The position numbers were made by a program, and so were the translations under genes. The notes under the pieces were generated by a model. It was not told the origin of the DNA, did no database searches, and saw nothing but the letters and a program-made list of their open reading frames with translations. Positions 13,172 to 23,514 of a stretch of 64,000 bases of DNA are shown in pieces. Where the stretch lies: contig NC_080672.1 of NCBI RefSeq assembly GCF_030247195.1, positions 86,201,113 through 86,265,112 on the forward strand, read 5' to 3'. Origin of the DNA: Topomyia yanbarensis. Taxonomy: Eukaryota; Arthropoda; Insecta; Diptera; Culicidae. The stretch's first letter is position 1, and every line of letters begins with the position of its first letter.

Positions 13172-13717
13172 GTGTGGCTCCCCGCCCATTGCTCTATTGC
13201 GGGCAATGAGAAAGCTGATAATTTAGCCAAGATTGGTGCACTAGATGGTGAAATATATGAAAGACCCATCGCTTACAATGAATTTTATAGCGCTTCTCGA
13301 CAGAGGACACTTGCTAGTTGGCAAACATCTTGGGACAATGGAGATATGGGACGATGGCTACACTCAATTATCCCTAAAGTATCAACGAAGGCATGGTTCA
13401 AAGGATTGGATGTAAGTCGGGACTTCATCCGTGTGATGTCTAGGCTCATGTCCAATCATTATACTTTAGATGCGCATCTCCGTCGTATTGGGCTCGCTGA
13501 GGGTAATCATTGTGCTTGTGGAGAAGGTTACCATGACATTGAGCATGTTGTTTGGTCCTGCACTGAATATCGTGAAGCCAGATCACAATTAGTAGATTCT
13601 TTACAAGTCCGAGGAAGACCAATCCATGTTCCTGTTAGAGACATCCTGGCGTATCGCGATCCTCTATACATGGAACTTATCTATCATTTTCTAAAAACAG
13701 CGTCTGTCAAAATTTAA
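13172..13717 (+). pseudogene. LINE ORF2 C-terminus: RNase H end plus Cys/His tail
   Basis: This is an open frame of 181 codons from the truncation point to the stop. It starts at VWLPAHCSIAGNEKAD, the last RNase H motif, where H and D are catalytic-type residues. It continues to the retroelement C-terminal Cys-Cys-His-Cys knuckle (CACGEGYHDIEHVVWSC). The 18 codons that would precede it in frame belong to the flanking target DNA, so the first Met there is not a real start. Such a fragment cannot encode reverse transcriptase and probably makes no protein. The clade is I/Jockey/Loa-like on motif style; I cannot be more exact. Confidence 0.8.
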
Positions 13718-14032
13718 TTAAATTCATCTCCTCATACTCTCATCCAAGGCTAATCATTCACCAATTAAAGTGTCCTAGAATATTTAGTTTTTAAATTTAG
13801 ACAATAACAGAAAAAAAGTAAATAAATACACCCGAAAATACTAGATCATTATGAAATACAACAATGTAAGGAAAAAAGCAAACAATAAAGTGATTTCAGT
13901 GTTAGTTTTAGACAAAGTACTAGTATAGTTAAAATTAGTCTTAAGGATTTTTGTAACGTGCTATGTAAAAAAAAAGAAACTGGCGTAAAAAGCTTTTGCA
14001 AATGCCGTGTCAAATAAACGTATGGAAAAAAA
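13172..14032 (+). mobile_element. 5'-truncated non-LTR retrotransposon with intact target duplication
   Basis: The insertion is bounded by a 15 bp direct repeat, AAGGTAATACAATTT, at 13157-13171 and 14033-14047. It ends in TAAATAAACG, a short spacer and an A-run, as a reverse-transcribed 3' tail should. The 5' end is cut inside the RNase H domain. It lies inside the older 11721-14406 element. The perfect duplication and unbroken reading frame point to a recent, dead-on-arrival copy. Confidence 0.9.
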
Positions 14033-14469
14033 AAGGTAATACAATTTTTCTCTAACTGTAACGTAACACTAATAAAAGAATATGGCTTCCAAAGAGATTG
14101 ATGGCGTTGTGTAACTTGAAATAAATGTCTTTTTTAACAATTTTCCTATGATAATTCTCTCAGCTGAATAGCGGTAACGAAAAGGTTTATTGATAAAGCT
14201 GAACTGTGGTTTTCTTCAGGCTGTATACGTGCTGAAGAATTGTTCTTTCATGTGTCTTAATCAGACAAGCTGAATAAATTCTCCAAATCCCGGATGTTTA
14301 AGGGTGGAATAAACGATATATGATTACACGTATACTTCCAATGTTCAGCTAGAGCTGAATAAAGCAACTGTTAAAACGTTTATAAAACCACGAAATGTTT
14401 GTTGGGCTCAGTGCTCTGGACGTGTGAATCGAAGTAATTTGGTGACCATTTCAATAGTTTTTAGGTATT

Positions 14470-14640
14470 ACGATTGTACCGATTTACATGGGAAGATCCA
14501 GTGTAACCTTACTAACCAACCTGTAACTCCGGAAACAAGAGTCAGAACCGATAAAATTCAGTAACAGTCAATGGGATTACTGTATCTTTCATTTGAAATC
14601 AAGTTTGTGAAAATCGGTCAAGAATTCGCTGAGAAATAGG
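14470..14640 (-). repeat. Dispersed repeat family A, copy 3 (inverted)
   Basis: The motifs CCTGTAACTCCGGAA, CTTTCATTTGAAATCAAG and AAAATCGGTC are the reverse-strand counterparts of the family A copies at 4913 and 5395. It is non-coding and diverged. Confidence 0.5.
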
Positions 14641-14814
14641 TGTGTTATTAGCTTACGAACTTGGCGAGTTCCCCGGGGATATCAGGAACTGTCATAGGTG
14701 ACCAATGTGGTCAAAACTGCATTGATTGATCATAAGCGATCCAGACCCGCAAACTAGAGTAATGTTGCCCCCATTTAACCCATAATACATATTAGTATTA
14801 CATATTTGGACATC

Positions 14815-14960
14815 ATGATTGTACCATTTTATATGGGAATTTTCTGTGTGACCGCACTCTTCAACCCATAACTCCGAAACCGATAGTCGGATCGACAAAA
14901 AATTCAATAGCAGCTTGAGGGAAACTAAGTTTATGAAAATCGGTTCAGCCATCTCTGAGA
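14815..14960 (-). repeat. Dispersed repeat family A, copy 4 (inverted)
   Basis: It carries ATGATTGTACCATTTTATAT, CCCATAACTCCGAAACCG and TTTATGAAAATCGGTTCAG, parallel to copy 3 about 345 bp upstream. As at 4.9-5.6 kb, the family occurs here as a loosely spaced pair. Confidence 0.45.
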
Positions 14961-15270
14961 AAATTGTGTAAGTTGACACTCCCAGAACAACTCTGCAAAT
15001 TTAGAGCTCGATCGGTGAAACTATATTTTTGCGCCCACGGTTTAAAGTTTACATGAGTATGGGGAAATCATCTTTGTCTGATGTCTGATCTTTGTAGGAC
15101 ATTTACCAAGGAAATAAAGTCTCGAAGACTGCGAAACGATTTGACGCTTGTGAAAAAGCTATTAAGCAAAAACCGACTGATACTCTGAAGATTGTGGAAA
15201 ATTTCAATTTTCATAGCATCACTACTACTGACGGTCGAATTATATACAAAATTTTTAACTTTCACTTATC

Positions 15271-17366
15271 ATGTACGAAAGAAGCCTCAATTTGGTCTAC
15301 GGTGGGGGTTTTTCGCGGGAACCACACCATCTGCCAGAGCTGCGGCAATACACACGAGCTGGGAGCAACTTTTATGTGATGGGAGAGATGCAAAAGCGTG
15401 TGAACGGATGGTGGCCGGTCAGCGACAGAATGTGCTGGTTGAGGATCAAAAGCCAGTTCTTCAACATCAGCATAATTAATGTGCATAGTCCCCACATCGG
15501 AAGTAGCGATGACGACAAGGACGAATTCTACGCACAGCTGGGGCGTGAATACGATTGCTGCCCAAGACATGATGTCAAGATCGTCATCGGCGAACTTAAT
15601 GCTCAGGTTGGCCAGGAGGTGGAATACAGACCGCAAATTGGAAGGTTCAGTGCCCACCAGCAGACGAACGAGAACGGCCTAAGACTAATCGATTTCGCCA
15701 CCTCCAAAACATGGCCATAAGGAGCACCTTCTTCCAGCACCGCCTCCTGCACCAATACACCTGGAGATCACCGCAACAAACAGCGACGAGAGATCATGTT
15801 CTGATTGATTGACGGCACTTCTCGGACATTATCGACGTAAGGACCTATCGGGGCGCTAACAGCGACTCGGACCACTATCTGGTGATGGTTAAACTGCGTC
15901 CAAAACTATCCGTACTGAACAGTGTAAGATACCGGCGCCCGCCGCGGGGTAACCTGGACCGACTGAGGGAAACCAACGTCGCGGCAATGTACGCGCAGCA
16001 TCTTGAAGCAGCGCTGCCACCGGAGGAGGAGCTCATCGATGTGCCCCTTGAGGACTGCTGGACCAGAACTAAAGCAGCCATAAGCAACACTGTGGAGAGC
16101 GTCCTGGGAAGTCGACGGAACGATTGTTTCGATGACAAGTGCCAAGAGATATTGGACGAGAAGAATGCAGCACGCGCAACGATGTTGCTTCAAGCCACTC
16201 GTCAGAACGTGGAGTCATATCGACGGAAGCATAAACAGCAGACGCGGGCGTTCTTCAAGAAGCTGAATGACTCTCGCAACGGTTTTGTGCCGCGGGCCGA
16301 AACGTGTAGAGACAAGGAAGGTGGCATCTTGACGGACGAACGTGAGGTCGAAAGGTGGAGGCAGTACTACAAAGAACATCTGAATGGTGCGCAGGCGGAC
16401 AATCGGGCGTTCGAGGAGGACGATTATGTCAGCGCCGCAGCGGACGGGGATGTACCGGCGCACACTATGAATGAGGTTAACGAGGCTATTCAACAGCTCA
16501 ACAACAACAACAAGGCAGCTGGTAAGGATGGTCTAGGAGCGGAACTCTTCAAGGTGGGTCCGGAGAAACTAACGGAAAGCATGTACCGAAAAATCGAAAG
16601 AATCTGGGACAGGGAACAGATACCAGAGGAGTGGAAGGAAGGGATCATCACCCCGATATACAAGAAAGGCAACAAATTGGACTGTGAAAACTACAGAGCG
16701 ATTACAGTGACAAATGCCGCTTACAAAGTGCTATCCCAGATTCTGTTCCGGCGCCTATAACCGCTGGTAAATGGATTTGTCGGGAGTTATCAGGCCAGTT
16801 TCATCAGCGGCAGATCAACAAACGACCAAATCTTTACTATACGGCAAATCATCCAGAAATGCCGTGAATACGTTCACGTTCATCGACTTTAAAGCCGCAT
16901 ATGACACAGTGGACCGTGTAGGGCTATGGAAAATGATGGAGGAGAACGACTTCCCTGGGAAGCTGACAAGACTGATTAAGGCTGCGATGGATGGTTTAAG
17001 GTGTTGTGTCAAAATTTCGGGCGGCCTCTCGGGTCCGTTTGAAACACGCAAGGGACTAAGACAAGGCAATGGTCTGCCCTGCCTGCTGTTCAATATAGCG
17101 CTGGAAGGTGTAATGCGAAGAGCGGGATTCAACATGCGGGGCACGGTTTTTACGAGGTCCGGACAGTTCGTGTGCTTCGCTGACGACGTGGACATAATCG
17201 GTAGAAACAAGGAGGCGGTAGCAGATCTGTATACCCGACTGAAGCGCGGTGGGTGGACCAAGTGGAGCAGAACCTGGCGAGTATCGGGCACCTGAGAGGG
17301 TGGAGACAAGCAGAAACTGACCGAGTGACGTGGCGGAATATTGTGGAACAGATTAAATCATGTTAA
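15271..17366 (+). pseudogene. RTE/JAM1-like LINE: endonuclease and reverse transcriptase remnant
   Basis: Pieces of one polyprotein appear in several frames. The AP-endonuclease is at about 15271-15890 (NVHSPHIG, GELNAQVG, then SDSDHYLV). A linker and the RT N-terminus are open at 15882-16760 (292 codons; NKAAGKDGLGAELF, EEWKEGIITPIYKKG, ENYRAITV). RT palm pieces follow at 16771-17295, with GLRQGNGLPCLLFNIALEG and the catalytic FADD box. After TRLKR the sequence jumps to a C-terminal segment read from 17250 in another frame (VEQNLASIGHLRGW), ending at the TAA at 17364-17366, so an internal deletion removed the thumb region. The 5' end is also missing. Stops after 15720 and 16760 and the frame changes make it inactive. 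The clade follows from similarity to proteins often annotated craniofacial development protein 2-like. Confidence 0.75.
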
Positions 17367-17645
17367 TATGATGTATAATCAGGAAATATCTATCGAGCTA
17401 AGAATTTGCACAGTTGTTCTAGGACCGAAATGATACCGGAGCAGGAATCTAATTTTTGTCCCCCCTAATACACACACATACACACACGAGTTTAAACGAG
17501 ATTACCACCTCGGCAAAGCCAACCAGTGCAACAACAGCACGACCAGGAGAAACAGCAACCGCAGCTTCAACACCAAGATCAGCCTCAACATCACTAGCAG
17601 CCGCAGCTTCAACAGAAACAGCAAAAGCAGGAGGGGAGTGCCTGG

Positions 17646-18661
17646 TTGAAAATAACAAGCTTGCTGAGTGTAGCAGTAGCTAAAAAACTAGTGGACGAAC
17701 TGCACAACTTTGTTGACAAAAGGAGTAATGTGTACAAGGACACCAAGACACTGGACCTGAAGATACAAGGTAACCTCGGATTAGCCGTCAAGGAATGGAG
17801 AACATTGGAGCAGAAAGCGGAGCGAGACCAAGAGATTCCAAGAAACACAAAGAGACTCCCGGCGTAGCAGTACGCGTAGCGAATGAAGCAGCCACCAATG
17901 TGGATAAGAACACCAAATGGGAAGTCGTCGGCAACACAAAACGAAAGGCAAACAATAAGGGTAGGTCCGGAAAGCGAAAGTTTTTCAAGGCACTCGTAGA
18001 CAAAGCTAACGATGAATCATACGAGGAGGCACTGTGCGCAATGAGGACAAATCCGGTACTCAAGGAGCTGGGCTCAGACGTCAAGAAAATCAGGCGCACC
18101 CGCACCGGAAAGATGATTCTGGAACTGAAAAATGATCCGAAGTCAAACAGCCCTACTTATAAAGCACTCACCGAGAAAACTATGGGCGAAGCGGTGAGAT
18201 TGAAAGCCTTATGCCCGGAGGCAACCATCCTATGTAAGGACCTGGATGAGATATCCTCGGAAGAAGAGTTAAGAGAAGCTCTGTAAAAACAGTGCGAGCT
18301 TGGAGAAGTGCAGATGATGATCCGAATGAGGAAGGGACCTTTCGGCACGCAAGCGGCTTCAGTTAGGCTTCCAGTCGAAGCAACGAACAAGGCACTTAAA
18401 ATTGGGAAGATCAAACTTGCCTGGTCAGTATGTCCATTGAGTGTCTCTCAGCGACCGGAAGTGTGCTTCAAGTGTCAAGAGTTCGGCCACCTGGCGAGAA
18501 ACTGCAGTGGACCTGACAGGAGCAAATTGTGCAAAAGGTGCGGAGAAGAAGGAAGGCCCACGATGTCCGGCCTTCAAACAGGCGACTGCAACGAAGTCAC
18601 AGTGGAGGTAACGCAAATCAACCTCAAACACTGCGACACCGCACAACACTTGCTGCGGTAA
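17646..18661 (+). pseudogene. R1-clade ORF1 (gag-like) remnant
   Basis: This RNA-binding gag-like protein is split over three frames: about 17646-17867 (helical, KKLVDELHNFVDKR), 17795-18286 (Lys-rich, ending SSEEELREAL) and 18308-18661. The last holds a CCHC zinc knuckle, CFKCQEFGHLARNC, with C-x2-C-x4-H-x4-C spacing. A second knuckle starts CKRCGEEG but loses its histidine at a frame change. Before it, 17530-17635 is Gln-rich in one frame. In LINEs, ORF1 packages the RNA; this one cannot be made as one chain. Confidence 0.7.
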
Positions 18662-19275
18662 TCTATTGCGGAGTCTAAATGCGATATAGCTATCATTTCG
18701 GAGTCTTACCGTATTCCGGCCAGCGATGGAAACTGGATAGCTGATAACGCAAAATCAGCGGCTATTTGGACGATAGGGAGATATCCATTTCAGGAAGTGG
18801 TTTATCGTGCGGATCGCCAAAATCAATGGAGTCTTCTTCTGCAGCTGCTACGTACCTCCGCGGTGGACGACCGATCGATTCACAGAAATGCTCGATAAGC
18901 TGACAGAAGAACTTATCGATCGGAGACCTGTCGTTATTGTCGGCGATTTCAACGCTTGGGCAGTAGAATGGAGCGGCCGCTTTACCAACTCAAGGGCGGA
19001 GTAGTCTACTCGAGGCTTTTGCAAAGCTGAACGTAGAAGTTGCAAACGATGGTAGAACCAGCACCTACCGTCGCGAAGGTCGACATTCAGCTATTGACGT
19101 TACCTTCTGCAGCCCCGGGCTGGTTGGAAGATTAAATTGGAGAATGTGCGAGAGGTACACCCACAGTGACCACCAAGCAATGGAAGCAAGAGACAGTCGG
19201 AAGCGCGTGTGATCCAATCAAACGAGCGGAGGTGGAAAACAACGAAGTTCGACAAGGGAGTCTTCGTCGAGGCGT
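18615..19275 (+). pseudogene. R1-clade endonuclease domain remnant
   Basis: It starts with INLKHCDTAQHLLR, the usual opening of the R1-type EEP endonuclease, then SKCDIAIISESY. After a frame change come FFCSCYVPPRW and VVIVGDFNAWAVEW, with the catalytic-type Asn of the GDFN motif. Stops at 18661 and about 19004 break it. In the intact family this domain nicks target DNA to prime reverse transcription. Confidence 0.65.
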
Positions 19276-19609
19276 GAGTGCAATCACATTGACTTCAGTG
19301 CATATGAAGTGACAACTGCATTAGCAACAGCATGCGATGCAACCATGCCAAGAGAAGGTAAACCAAGGTACAGTTGCCGCCCAGCTTTATGGTGGAATAC
19401 GGCGATTGCTGACCTACGTGCATGCTGCCACCGAGCCCGGAGAAAGATGCAGAGAGCCCGAAACGTCGCGGAAAGAGATGCTCTAAGACCAGTGTACAAG
19501 GCGGCATGAGCCGCACTTAACAAGCTCAGTAAGAAAGACCGGATGGGTGCCCAAAGAGGAAGAGAGTCATCGTAGAAGCGCTATTTCCACAGCATTAACC
19601 GACGGCCGC

Positions 19610-20560
19610 CCACGCCATACGGAACGCAGTATGACTACGAAGAAGAAGCTCGGGTAACCAACGAGGAGCTGATGGTGGTGGCAAAAGGCTTGAGAACCAA
19701 GAATGCCCTGGGACCAGACGGTATCCCCAACGTGTCTCTAAAAACAGCAATCCCATTGAACCCGGATATGTTTGGGACCGCGTTGCAAAACTGCATCGAC
19801 GATGGCAACTTTTCCGCCATCTGGAAGCGACAAAAGCTAGTGCTGTTGCCGAAGCCAGGCAAGTCCCCTTCAGCATACAGGCTGATATGCCTGTTGGATA
19901 CAGTCAGCAAGGTGCTTGAAAGAGTAATCCTTAACAGACTTACAACATACACATAGGGAGAGAATGGACTATCCAATACGCACTTCGGTTTCCGGAAAGG
20001 TAGATCCACCGTGGATGCCATACGAACGTTCGTGGAAACTATGGAGGCTGCGCAGAAGCAAAAGAGAAGAGGCAACCGCTACTGCGGAGTGGTTATACTG
20101 GACGTCAAAACCGCCTTCAACAGCGCTAGTTGGGCCGCAATCGCCGATTCGCTGCACAGACTGAAAGTTCCCGACTACCTCTGTAGGATTCTGAGGAAAT
20201 ACTTCCAGAACCGGCAACTGATCTACGAAACTGTTGCCGGAAAAAGAAGTGTAACCGTAACAACGCGCGTTCCACAGGGTTCCATACTCGGTCCAACTCT
20301 TTGGAATGCTATGTACGACGGAGTGCTGTAGCTGAGCCTCCCCAGGGGCGTGAAGATTGTCAGTTTTGCGGACGACGAGATGCTCCTAGTGATTGGCGAA
20401 TCACTAGAGGAAGTAGAAGTACTTGCAACGGAGGCGATAGATGTTGTGGAAGACTGGATGCGCGAGAAGAAGCTGACGTTAGCTCACTACAAAACCGAGG
20501 TGGTTTTGAAAAGCAACCGGAAAGCAGTGTAGCAGGCAAGAATTTCGGTAGTAGAATGTA
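19610..20560 (+). pseudogene. R1-clade reverse transcriptase remnant
   Basis: The RT motifs appear in order: NALGPDGIPN, KLVLLPKPGK, the fingers segment ending NRLTTYT with a stop, FRKGRSTVDAI, CGVVILDVKTAFNSA, VPQGSILGPTLWNAMYDG, another stop, then KIVSFADDEMLL with the catalytic FADD box still intact. Two in-frame stops and one or more frame changes inactivate it. Confidence 0.75.
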
Positions 20561-20589
20561 TCATCAACTCAAAGCGGGAAGTTAGACAA

Positions 20590-21232
20590 CTGGAAGTGAT
20601 GATAGACGACCGGCTAACCTTCAATAACCACATCGACCGCGCATGCTGGAGGGCCGTAAAAGTGATCTCGGCACTATCTCGGATCATGCCCAACAATTCT
20701 GCGATCAGCAGCAGTAAATGCGACTACTGGCGAGTGTCTCCACATCGGTGCTCAGATACGCAGGACCTGCTTGAGTGACTATCTCGTCAGAGGCAGCATA
20801 CGTGATAGCTGGAACGATTCCCATAAACCTTCTACTTGAAGAAGATAGCGAGTGTTTTAGGAATCGAGGCACGAGAGGAGTTCGTATACGAGCCCGAGCT
20901 AACACCTTAATCTAATTCCATGTCTGTTGGTGTGGGTGAACAGAGCGCACGGTGAGGTGAACTTCCACATGACGCAGTTCTTGTCTGGTCATGGCTATTT
21001 CAAAAAGTATCTGAACAGGTTCGGCCATGCGAGTTCGCCGTTCTTCATCGCGGGCTGAGATACAGAAGAAACGCCCGAGTACGTGGTCCTCAAATACCCG
21101 CGATCCGAGCACGAGCGAAACGAAATGAGAACCATTGCCGGTGAGAACATAAACATGACCAATATTGTCGAAAGAACGTGTGCGGACAAAGAAAAATGGG
21201 ACGCGGTGAACAGAAAACAGTCGTTCTGATCA
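20590..21232 (+). pseudogene. R1-clade ORF2 C-terminal remnant
   Basis: MIDDRLTFNNHIDRAC follows the RT. After much decay come [22 protein letters not shown] and NRFGHASSP (about 20930-21060), then ETPEYV and DKEKWDAVN. The homologous and better preserved copy is at 36275-36821. The Cys residues of the C-terminal knuckle are lost here. Confidence 0.6.
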
Positions 21233-21389
21233 TGTCAGCGTTGCAACGAAGCTGGCGAGAGGAGTAACGACCAGTAACGTAGCAGTATACGTACCGATAA
21301 ACGAGAAGTTACACTTCAACTGGAATCGCCGGAACTACCATGGCACCTGACAAGTCAGTCTGAGGAATAGAGATAAAGTAGACCACCGG

Positions 21390-22140
21390 GCGCGATCGGA
21401 GTAGGCTAGATCCACTGCCGGGGACTAGACTGAGCGCATGCATCGTTTATGGTAGGTCGTCGGGGCACCTGAGAACCGGAAATCATCCTCCCCCCAGAAT
21501 CGGAGGACTGACCTCGGCACCTAATCGACCAGCATCGAGATAACGCTTTCGAGAGAAATTTCAACGTCGGGAAATTTCTCTGTCGAAGTAGACTAGTTCC
21601 ACCGCCGGGGACTAGTTCGAGTTGATCGGGTAGTAGCACCGGCAAATGGTCGTCGGGGCGCCTGTGAACTGGAAGTCACCCTCCACCCAGAATCGCAGGA
21701 CCGACCTCGGCATCTGCCCCGGTAGCATCGGTTTCGGAAGATCTTCCACTGCCGGGGAACTCTTCGTCGGAGTAGGAAATATCCACCTTTGGGGACTATT
21801 CCGAGTAGTCCGTAGCAAATCGCCGGCTTGAATCGTCGGGGCACCAGTGAACCAGACGCAATCCTCCACCCGGAATCGCTGAACTGGCCACGGCATTCTG
21901 CCGGACTGCATCGAAGCAAGAATAACGCGTCCGTCAACGGTTGCGGGAGACATTCTTTCGTCGGGGAACTCTCCGCCGAGCTGGGCTAGCTCCACCGTCG
22001 GGGACTACGCCGAGTAGCACCGAACGCGTCAACCCACCAGTATAGGGTCGTCGGGGTACAAGTGAACCGGAAACCACCCTCCAATCGGAATCCGATCTCG
22101 ACGAACTGAGTCGAATATGACACTCGGCCCTCCGGGCACA
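21390..22140 (+). repeat. R1-family 3' UTR tandem modules
   Basis: A module of very roughly 110-180 bp recurs about four times. Each copy carries a variant of TCCACTGCCGGGGACTAG, then GTCGTCGGGG(C/T), GTGAACCGGAA, CACCCTCCACCCAGAATCGC and GACCTCGGCA. The modules are imperfect and lack protein coding. The same modules are at 36900-37330. They are probably part of the retroelement 3' UTR rather than a CRISPR-like array: there is no fixed repeat/spacer pattern. Confidence 0.7.
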
Positions 22141-22228
22141 TAGAGTTAGAAATTTTTCATAAAAGATTTTTCTAACCCAAAGAGACGAATGACCTTAAGG
22201 TTAAAACCTCTGTACTCGAAATAAAAAA

Positions 22229-23514
22229 GCCTTTTTTATTTCGATTATGTTTTTTTAGCCAGTCAAACTTCAGCAATAACCCAAACAAGGCTCGATTAAG
22301 TATTCAGTACAAATATCATAAATAAAGTAAACGAAGCCTCAACATCCACGAGGTTACTAGCACAGCTAGCAGAGTGTATACGTGACGTCTCCCAGTCGAA
22401 TTCCAACGTCACCACTCACATTCTTTTCGGCATCCTATCTGTGGGAGAAACCCCGCTTGGTAAACAAAACTCTACAAACACGGACGTGACATTGAAATGT
22501 ACATCCTATCCTGAAAGTTTACTAAACACGTGCCGTCGATACACGAGAGCAATGATGACGAATTTCTCTTTCATTCATGACAGACTATGGTGGATTCGGG
22601 TATTAGAATTATAAAAGGGAACGACGTGTCCAGTAAATGCGGATATGAATGGAGTGGGAATTGTCTTTACTCAACCATTATTAATTTAAGCCGTTATAAC
22701 TCAACTTTTTTCCTGTAAAGCAGTATATACTATCGTTCTCAACAAACTCAAATTACAAATCATAAATGATGTAGTACTTCGTTTGTACATCGATATTTTT
22801 ATAAATTTACTGTTATACCGAAAGCTCTGCGTCAGCAACTCCCCCTGCATGTTTAAATCTCAAATTTGACCTACGTTTCCCTTCTCTAGCCTGAATTACC
22901 CCGACCGGCTTTACCGTATAATGCAAACAGATTATTGACATTGAAAATTGTTCAATAACCACATTACTAAGGCACGACACCGCATTTAACCCCGTTCATA
23001 ACATTGTATGGGCTTTGAAAGCGAATCCATTTAGCTTAAACCGGTCGAACGTTTGTGCCTCCACGCGATTCGGTCGCTGATTGGTCGCTTCACTGCCCAA
23101 AACTATCAACAGCATTTTTTTCTGTCTCACTGACTACGTCAACGATACCGACATACAGAGATCGACTGCGTCATTAATATACTGGATCGATCGATCGGGT
23201 GGTTGGTAGTGCTCGAATGAAATTTAAATAAATGTATCATAAACTGGCAGTTGACTTGAATGCGGTAGGAGCTATCATCAAGCACACAGCCACAGAACTG
23301 GGTACTTTGTGTTGAACGGATTAAAAGTCGATCGATTGGAGGTAGATAATTACCATCCTGCCCATAAATGTTAAAAACCGGTACGGATCATGAGAACTGT
23401 ACGTGCGCTCGATAATTGGAATAAAACACTTACACGTTTACAGCGTTTGATGCGAATCGTTTTCGTTACAGATCAGGTGAAAGGAACTAACGATCAATTC
23501 CGGTGCGGAGTACA
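22229..23514. other. Upstream region of the SLC6 transporter gene
   Basis: There is no open frame of interest. The region probably contains the promoter and 5' UTR of the transporter gene starting at 23515. An in-frame stop (23488-23490) precedes the chosen ATG. Upstream 5' UTR exons are possible but I cannot define them. Confidence 0.45.
22610..22617 (+). promoter_or_regulatory. TATA-box candidate
   Basis: The sequence TATAAAAG is followed about 20 bp downstream by TCCAGT, a weak initiator-like match. It lies 0.9 kb upstream of the transporter start codon. Such matches are common in AT-rich DNA, so this is only a candidate. Confidence 0.2.

Larger units (their letters stand above)
11721..14406. 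mobile_element. TIR DNA element with subterminal GCTGAA repeats
   Basis: The ends read CCCAACAAACATT (11721) and AATGTTTGTTGGG (14406), perfect inverted termini. Inside both ends, within about 400 bp on the left and 250 bp on the right, the motif GCTGAA(T/C) or its complement recurs roughly ten times, a layout typical of transposase-binding subterminal repeats. The middle is AT-rich and carries tRNA-like B-box sequences and a later LINE insertion (13172-14032), so the original element was shorter, near 1.8 kb. No transposase is present. No convincing target duplication was found, so the superfamily is unresolved. Confidence 0.6.
17456..22228 (+). mobile_element. R1-clade LINE, nearly full order but decayed
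   Basis: The order is gag-like ORF1 with a CCHC knuckle, EEP endonuclease, reverse transcriptase, C-terminal His/Cys region and a long 3' UTR of repeated modules ending near CGAAATAAAAAAG at about 22228. Many frame changes and stops are present. The same protein and 3' UTR modules occur in the transporter intron (28530-37390), so both belong to one family or two close ones. Non-LTR elements of the R1 clade in mosquitoes are not all restricted to rDNA; this copy sits in non-rDNA. Confidence 0.75.

Noticed and set aside
21390..22140. CRISPR-like array
   Set aside because: Repeats are imperfect, large and without constant spacers, and they coincide with retroelement 3' UTRs in a eukaryotic genome.
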